A stretch of 64,000 nucleotides of DNA from Glandiceps talaboti. Its lineage: Eukaryota; Hemichordata; Enteropneusta; Spengelidae. This document shows positions 53,670 to 62,600 of the stretch, piece by piece; the first letter of the stretch is position 1; each line of letters starts with the position of its first letter. The notes under the pieces were generated by a model that was given only the letters and a program-made list of their open reading frames with translations, was not told where the DNA came from and made no database searches. The stretch spans positions 19,073,098 to 19,137,097 of the forward strand of contig NC_135560.1 of the NCBI RefSeq assembly GCF_964340395.1. The letters are read 5' to 3'. Made by a program: the position numbers and the translations under genes.

Positions 53670-56600
53670 TAGACAGACAGACAGACAGACACACACACAC
53701 AGACTATTGTAATAGTTCGCCCTTTGGGGACTAAATAGTAGTTAAGTATAGACTAACTTACCACTTTGTGTCAGTGAAAATAAAGAGAAGAGTTTGAGAT
53801 GACCCAAGTTGACCTCCACTGACCCAACCTAACCTGACTTGACCTAACCTAACCTAGCCTGACCCGACCCAACCTGTATTATTCTGTACAATCACATATC
53901 TACAATATTAAGTATAGATTAACTTACCACTTTGTGTCAGTGACAATAAACATAAGAGTTTGAGGGGAATGTTGAGAAGTGCCTGGAAATGGAAGAAAAA
54001 GATGAGTCAATAAGTTACAGGTCAATGGCCTTTTTTAGTCGGGGGGGGGGGGGGGGGCATGCTATGGTAGATACATGAACATCACAAGGGTTTGTGTATA
54101 GAATTGAAATACCTTGACAATACAGGATACATGAAGGTAATTTGAAAACATCACTTTAATAGTTACCATGGTAATGTGCTGAATGAGAGTGCCAAAATAA
54201 TAGTAATATGGCTATTGTTCAATGGTTGATGAAGGTGTAACAACAAACCCTTCAGACATAATCTTTACATTTATTTTTTTCATATACCGGGTATATTCCA
54301 CATCACCCTTGTTTACATTTCAAAGTATAATACCATCAGACTACACATATTTTACTTAAGACCACAAAATACATTTCACAATAATTCAACATTATTCTAA
54401 CTCACAATAATATACTAAAATTAATTCACCAATACCCAAAATCACTTTCTTCAAGTCAACGATATATATATAGTAAGACATTCCATGCAATGATACACAT
54501 AACAGCATTACACAATCTAGTTGGTTTTATGAGGAAAAACTTGAAAGGGTGTTACACTGAGGGGTGTTACCATAATGGAATATTTAGTTATGAAGGGGTA
54601 TTATCGTAAAGGTATATCTTAACTATGAAGGGGGTGTTACCATAATGAAATATCTAGTTATGAAGGGGGTGTTACCATAAAAAGTATATAAAACAAACTA
54701 CATGACAAGTGTCTAAAAAACATGGACTAACAAAAGGGAAATATTATGATAGATATTGTTGTTCATTAATACAAGCTTCTTCAAGTATATTATCTCGACA
54801 ACATCTAAAACAACAATATTACACAGTAGACCTTAAACACAATGGAATCATCCTGGGTTTTTATCATACGCATTTAAAATAATTGTTTAGTCAAATCTTT
54901 AAAATTATTCTAGCACTCAATCCACAAGAGTGTTTGTGTTGAGATTAGAAGTACATAACCATGTACAGAAGGAGTGTAGAAGTAGAAGTTTGCAAGATCA
55001 CGTCACATTGAATTGAATTACTGACAGTTTAGTGGATTATTATTATGAGTGTCAACTGTGTCACACCTTGTGTCACCATATTTCACCCTGTCATTATTTC
55101 ACACTTGTATGGCAATGTTACTGTGTATCAGTCACACTTGTCACACACTTTGTAACTGTCACACCTTGTGTCACTGTGTTACCCTGTGTATCATTATGTC
55201 ACACTTGTCAAACTTTACAACTGTGTTACTGTGACACCTTCTGTCACATCCCACCATGTCATACATTGTGTCAGTGTCACTTTGTCATTGTGTCACATCT
55301 TGTGTTATGTCACATCTTATGTAATGGTCACTTCTTGTGTCATTATATCACCTTGTGTCACATCACACCCTATGTGTCACTTTGTCACTGTGTCACACCT
55401 GGTGTTATGTCACATCTTGTCATTATGACACCTTGTGTCACATCACATCCTGTGTCATACACTGTGTCAGTGTCACTTTGTCATTGTGTCACACCTTGTG
55501 TTATGTCATACATATTGTGTAAGAGTCACATCTTGTGTCATTATGTCACCTTGTGTCACTGTCACACCCTATAGTCATTGTGTTACATGTATGAGTAACT
55601 CGGTGTATGACAGTCACAGCATGCATGGTATAACCAACTTACAGCATTCATCCCAGCAAGATATTGGAAAGACTAGTAAAGAAAGAAGAGTTACAGAAGT
55701 GATTATAAAATGAATGACAGACAAGAAATGAACACCTCATTAATATGCATGAATTAGTACCATATTAAGTCAAAGCACATGGTAAACTATATATTCTGAC
55801 ACAATGTAACATTTCATGGATTACTGAATGAGAGACAGTCTTGAACACCTCATTAATATGCATTAGTAATTACCATATAAGGTCAAAGCACTGACTGTCA
55901 TTCATTTATCCACCATGAAATGTTACACTGTGTCAGATTAGGTCAAGTGTTGTATTCTGACACATTGTAGAATTTCATGGTGGACTATCACAAATGAATG
56001 ACTGAACACCATCTCATTAATATGCATGGATTTTAAAAATTAGTACCATATTAGGTCAAGCAATGTAGTCTGACATGGTGTAACATTTCATGGTGGATTA
56101 TTAGATATTACAAATTTCTGACCCCCACAAAGTAAGGGTACAAGTAAAATGTTAGAACAAGACAATGTGAGGGAAAGACCATTCTAAGAATGTTATATTC
56201 CTGTAAATTGTGGATTTGATCCCGGAACTGATTTCTTCAGTGTTCACCCTAAAAAAGTAATAAGGTGGTGATCACACTTGTAATATCTGAGCTCCCTCGT
56301 ATTCAAATCTTAAAACATTTCTGATAAATGATAGCAAAAACTAATCACTTAATTTGAGAGGCATTTTAATTGTAACTGCTTAGATGTCAAACTTGCTATT
56401 TTCACTCCTTTCCAGGCCTTTGAGTAGAAACTGTAAAAGGTTCTTTCAGAGTGAAGTGTTGGTGAGAGTGAGCTAATTGATTATGTTGATTTATATCATA
56501 GATTGAATCCTACTGTGTGAAGATACAGCAGATCAAAGTGATCGATAGTTAGTTAGATAGCTATGCTTGGTGTATGATCAATACCAAATATAATTTATGT

Positions 56601-59600
56601 ACATCAATACCAAATGTAGGTCATTATGGCTTTTTTGAGCATGTTGATTTTCATGAATTGCAACCCAATGTGTAAATTTTAACATCATCTAGACACACCA
56701 AATCAAAGTGATCGATATCTACATAGCTGTCTATGGAGAATGATCAGTATCAAATTTAACTTATGATATACATCAATACTAAATATATGTCATCATGGCT
56801 TTTGATAGCATTGATTTTTATCATGGAATGCACCATCATATACATAGACACAGCAGATCAATAGTTACATGGTGTATGATCAATAGCAAATGTACGTCAA
56901 CATGGATTTTGTTTGTCTGGATCCAGATATGTGCACTGCCCCCTCAGGTGTATCTCACCAATGGAGGTCACAGACAAACATAGAAATACTACTGAGTAAA
57001 TGTTCTTTAATATATATGTACATGTATATCAATACCAAATGTAGGCCATCATGGATTTCGATGAACACAAGTTTTGAGTGATTTATTTCAATTCTATACA
57101 AACTAAACGCCCCTGCTAACAAATTTGAGAGTCAATATTACTTTCATGAAATTGATCTGAAATATTGAAGTACAATATTTTCACTTAGAGATAGTCAATT
57201 CTTCTTTTCTGGATTGTTGAGGGCTCTCTCCAACTCAAACACAATACTGTTACAACAATGTTTGTTTTTTTCATAAATTCTTGTAAATTGTGGATTTGAT
57301 CCTGGAACCGATTAGACTCTTTCTAAAGCACTTTCCTAGTTGCTATATATATAGTAAACATTACATTTACATTTATTTGAACAAGACTACATTTATTATC
57401 AAGATTTGGGCAGACTTCAATATCTTTTCCACAAATTTTGGCGGGAAAAATTTATCACAACCTGCTGAACAGAGATTAATAATCTCTATTCATATTTCAT
57501 AGTTCATAGAGTTATAATAGTTCATCTCCCAGGAAATACAGTGACGACCAACCCATATGTGTTCAGAGTCTAGAAAGAAACTGGAGTGCCCTAGGAAAAA
57601 CTGCTTTGTTTGGAAGAGTCAACTTCAACCACACTCTTCTTCCTTACTTTTCTAAACTTGTGCAGGTTTAATATATTATTGCCCAATATTTTTTTTCATT
57701 CAGCAGGAAAATACTCATGAGATAAGTGTTGTGTTGACAAGGCCAATATAATGCAACTCATATTTTCATTGGTTGCAGAATGAAGAGTATTGGGAATAAC
57801 AGCTAAGTATCTGTTATGAAGTATGTCTTACTAGTGTCATTTATTGGTATACTACCATACTGCCAGTAGTGGACTAGACTTACTTGTAACTACCATACTG
57901 CCAGTAGTGGACTAGACTTACTTGTCAACTACCATACTGCCAGTAGTGGACTAGACTTACTTGTCAATTATCATACTGCCAGTAGTGGACTAGACTTACT
58001 TGTCAATTATCATACTGCCAGTAGTGGACTAGACTTACTTGTCAACTACCATACTGCCAGTAGAGGACCAGGTATACTTACTTGTCAACTACCATACTGC
58101 CAGTAGTGGACTAGACTTACTTGTCAACTACCATACTGCCAGTAGTGGACTAGGTATACTTACTTGTCTACTACCATACTGCCAGTAGTGGACTAGACTT
58201 ACTTGTCAACTACCATACTGCCAGTAGTGGACTAGGTATACTTACTTGTCAACTATCATACTGCCAGTAGTGGACTAGACTTACTTGTCAACTACCATAC
58301 TGCCAGTAGTGGACTAGACTTACATGTCAACTACCATACTGCCAGTAGTGGACTAGACTTACTTGTAACTATCATACTGCCAGTAGTGGACTAGGTATAC
58401 TTACTTGTCTACATATCAATTCTTCAATGTAACTATAGCTTTCCTTCAAATCAACTCCTTCTAGTAAATCTGTAGTAAAAAATATATGTGTATTGAAATT
58501 TACATTTTGTTTTTTTCTCCCCTCACCAAAATTTAAAATCCCCATCTGCATGGATTCCAGGCTATATCATACAATAGCTTTTTGAAAATATGATCTAGTG
58601 GTTACGACTGAGAGTTAAGTTTTCATGTGACTCTACACAGTAAATACATACTGATTTGATGTGTACGCAGTAGACATAAAAAGTCATCTATGTATAAACC
58701 ACTATGTTCTACATAAGATGGTATGCACTGCATATCAAATACTATGTTCTATGAAACATAGAAACATACAATACAAAGCAAATCACATAATCTTGAGATA
58801 TACAGAAAACATACAAAAGTAGTTTAAAGTCACATAACTATGTTGTGTAAGATACAGACAGCATACCATTTCAAATACTATGTTCTATACAATACAACAC
58901 AGAATAACAAGTTACATACTATGTTCTGTTTTCATCTGTTTTTCAAAATCCATGGCAATTTTCTTCTTCATGATCATTTCACTAGCTCCAATATCTGTCA
59001 AGAAATACAAACATCTAGACGTCACACAGTGTGTCTTTTCAATTCTAGTAATAATCATATGTCTTACAACAAGTTATCATACTTAAACAATAGTTGCATG
59101 TACAAATAGTAAAATTTAAAAAATATTGCAATTTTAAAAGGTTGATTCAAAATACTTTAAAAACAAAAATATTACTATCAAAATGAGGTAAGCTTTTAAA
59201 GGCACAAGTAGCATGATAACTTCCATCTCCCATAACAACTGTTGTCATGACGTACATAAGCAAAATGCACACTGATACTGATAGTACATACGAATATAAT
59301 TCAATTATCTTAATCATTAATAATTTAATTGTCTAATCTGACCTTGGGTACATGGCTGTGATGTTTATTTATTTCACACTGAGATAAAAGGAGTTATTTT
59401 ATATGTATGCATACTATCAGTGTCTGTATTTTGTTTATGTAAGTCACGACAAAAATCATTGTTTGAGATGTAAACTACATTCTTACACAGTGATTAGCCT
59501 GGTTATGGTGCTTACCATATATTCCGTTCAATCTCTCTTATCTTATGCTTGTAACTAGAATTGCAAAAAACTGTTACAGTTTTAAAATCTCTAAGCACAA

Positions 59601-62600
59601 CTGACCAATCAGCTTGTTTGTCAACATGGGATATTCAAATATATGCAGATGATGCACATGTAAATGAAGTGTATGCAGATTAACACACATCTCAACTTCA
59701 TGTATTAATCTGCATACACTTCAGTTGCATGTGTGTCATCTGCATACATTTGAATACTCCATGGTGATGAACAAGCTGATTGGGCAGATATGCATTGAGA
59801 TTTTCAAACCATATGACCAGTTTTTTGCAATCCTAGTTACATGTGTAAGGTATATGAGACATTGAACAGAATATACTGTAGGCACATAAACTGGCAATAC
59901 AGTGATACCCATAACTCTAAACCTACCCTATTTCCATACTTCAAGTGTCTATTGAGTGAATACTTACGGATTGCTAATGATTTGTGCTGTTGTTTTAAAT
60001 CCTTCAAATCATTGGCAACAAAAGTTTTCATGGCATTGATAGAATCTAAGTGATGTCTTTTCTGCAGGGAGAGAAAACAAAAATGGCAAATCGTTGCGGG
60101 TACAAAAGTTGCAGATAACACAGTTCCTAAAAATCAGTAAATATTAGTACATCAATTGGCATAAAACAATTTGTAGTACCACAATATTCTATTTCTTCTG
60201 ATCTCTTTGATTTCATACGCTTTGTTTGACTGCCAGAATAGAATATGCCAAGATTCAGAATTTTCTCGAAATGAAATGTCATGGTAACCTAAATATGTAC
60301 ACTTGAGTATAAGTGAGGGTCCTTTAGTGTTCCTATTTCTTGCTTCTGTGATGTGTTTATTATTGATTTTTCTGCGGCCAACCATTTTTCATACTGGTGG
60401 TTGGAAGTGGTCTTGTTAATGACACATCCACCACAACCCTTGTTATTTAGGTTTATCGTTGTAAGATTTGGAGTTGGTTGTCAAACTCCAGCCTTTACAC
60501 ATTTGCATTCAAGACTTCCACAATTTCTACCAAACTTTGTAAGTGAGTAGTTCACTGTGTTTCCATGCCCCTGTCTTTATAGTGCAAGGCTGCCACTAAT
60601 TTGTTGCAAATACATTCAAAGATATCACTCTTGCTATTATAGCCTTTCCCTTTTTCCTTCAGTTTGACCATCAAATTCAAAAAAACTTACATCATATCCT
60701 GCTTGCAGTTGTTTAGCTTTTGTACTCAAATGAGAAAATACATGAGAAAAATGCTTGTTCCGTATGTCTTCAAATATCTGGAGGGAGGAAAGTAGAAAAA
60801 TAAGGTGATGACAATGTTGGTATAACATCTAATTTCTACATAACTCAGTCATCTTGCCAGACATACCATATTTGTCTTAGAAATTTTTATACAGCGATTA
60901 TAGACAGATCTTATGAGTTAGTCAACAGCTGTAAACTGTTTCATCACAAATTGCACTTCTATTCTGAATTAATCTCATCTCAAAATGATTCCATTCCACA
61001 GAAACAACACTGAGTTGATAGTTATAAACATTATTTTGAGCTCTTTACTTACAAGTTATAGAAGGGGGAAATAGCCTCTCTATATTAAATTGGGGATATC
61101 AATAAAACTTGTATCATTTGTTGTCATAGAAACAAAAGAAACTTACATCATCCTCATAGTTGAGTAACAACCTTGTTGGTTTGTTGGCACCTGTGATCTC
61201 ACCATCAAATTCACAGAATCCTGTAAACGATACCAACATGATGACTGAGACAGGGTATACACAACAATATATGTGATACACTTTATATTCATCTTACATA
61301 TGTAAATTTTGATATCAGAAAAAAAAATCATTTTCCCCAGGACAAACTTTGAGATTTCCTTTAAAAATGTTTTTTCCTTTAATATGATATTTACCATCCC
61401 ATATCACAAGAGATATTTCATATTTAACACCATCTGGATTGATTGCTATGGGTACTGGTATATGATAAAAGAAAGTGTTACAGTACAATATGATGATACA
61501 TACAGCAAGCCAAGTATGTTATACCTAGTCATTTGATACTGTGAAATTATCACACATAAAGAAACAAAGTAAAGAATGAATGTTTTTGGTTCCCATGGAA
61601 ACAATGTTAGAGTTGTACAAAAGTTGCATTACAGTATGATATTGTTAATATATATTAAAACCAACTTCTCTCGCTTTCCTAAAAATCATAGTATTGCTCC
61701 AATAACATTGTGAGAAGAACACTATGCACCAGGTCCTTTTATCAGGGTGTATTTTTGACCTCTGAATTTTACTATATAAACTACTGTCCTACTTACCACT
61801 TTTAATTCCAAATATTTCATCCAATAAACCTTCATATGTGACAGGTGAAGCCAAAGCTGTAACATAGTCCACATCTCTGTCTAGTAACACCAGATGTCCT
61901 ATCTCATTACGTGTTGTAGATTTACCATCACCCTCATTCTCTTGTAACACTTTGATCAAATCCATCACCATCTGATAATGACATGCAAAATACCAAGTAA
62001 CCGTGATTCCAAAATTCATATCTTTCAATTATTCTGTAACAGCCGTATTGATATTTCCATAGAAAATGTAGGTTCAATTCATATACATAGGCATCCACTG
62101 TACCCTAAATAGAGATTGCATATGCAGTAACAGGGCTCTCTCTCTCCAGGCCTCAGTTTATAATAGTTAAACCTTAAGATTTCTTGAAAAGCAATAAAAG
62201 ACTTAATATACATATTACATTACAGTACAATAGGATGTTTAAAATACAAATTCAACAAATATTTTAATATCTCCATGCTCTTTGTACATTTAAATACATT
62301 AGGATTCATTGTATTCTGTTCTGGTCTGGAAACTATTCTTTCTGGGTTTTTCATACAGAAAGTGGATGTGTAAGAATCCTCATAAATGGTATCATATTGA
62401 AGTGTGATGGTTGTCATACGTATGACATAGTACAGTAGAATAGTTCATTGCCCTGCTTTATTACTACATACAGTTCATTACAGTAGTTTTTGCATACAAA
62501 ACATCCTTGTACACTTGCTATAATTTACCAAGGTTAGACACCATGTGTTTCAGGACAGTGTTTATTTCAGGCTCACTCATCTGTATCAGGTCAAAGGTCA

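Noticed and set aside
53820-53880. Telomere-like (CCTAA)n stretch
   Set aside because: CCTAACCTAACC-type units are few, degenerate and mixed with CCTGACC. It is a short low-complexity tract and not a telomere or interstitial telomere array.
55032-55713. 180-codon Cys/His-rich ORF, plus strand
   Set aside because: It arises from the GTCAC-type repeat; all three frames are open and it lies antisense in a VPS33B intron.
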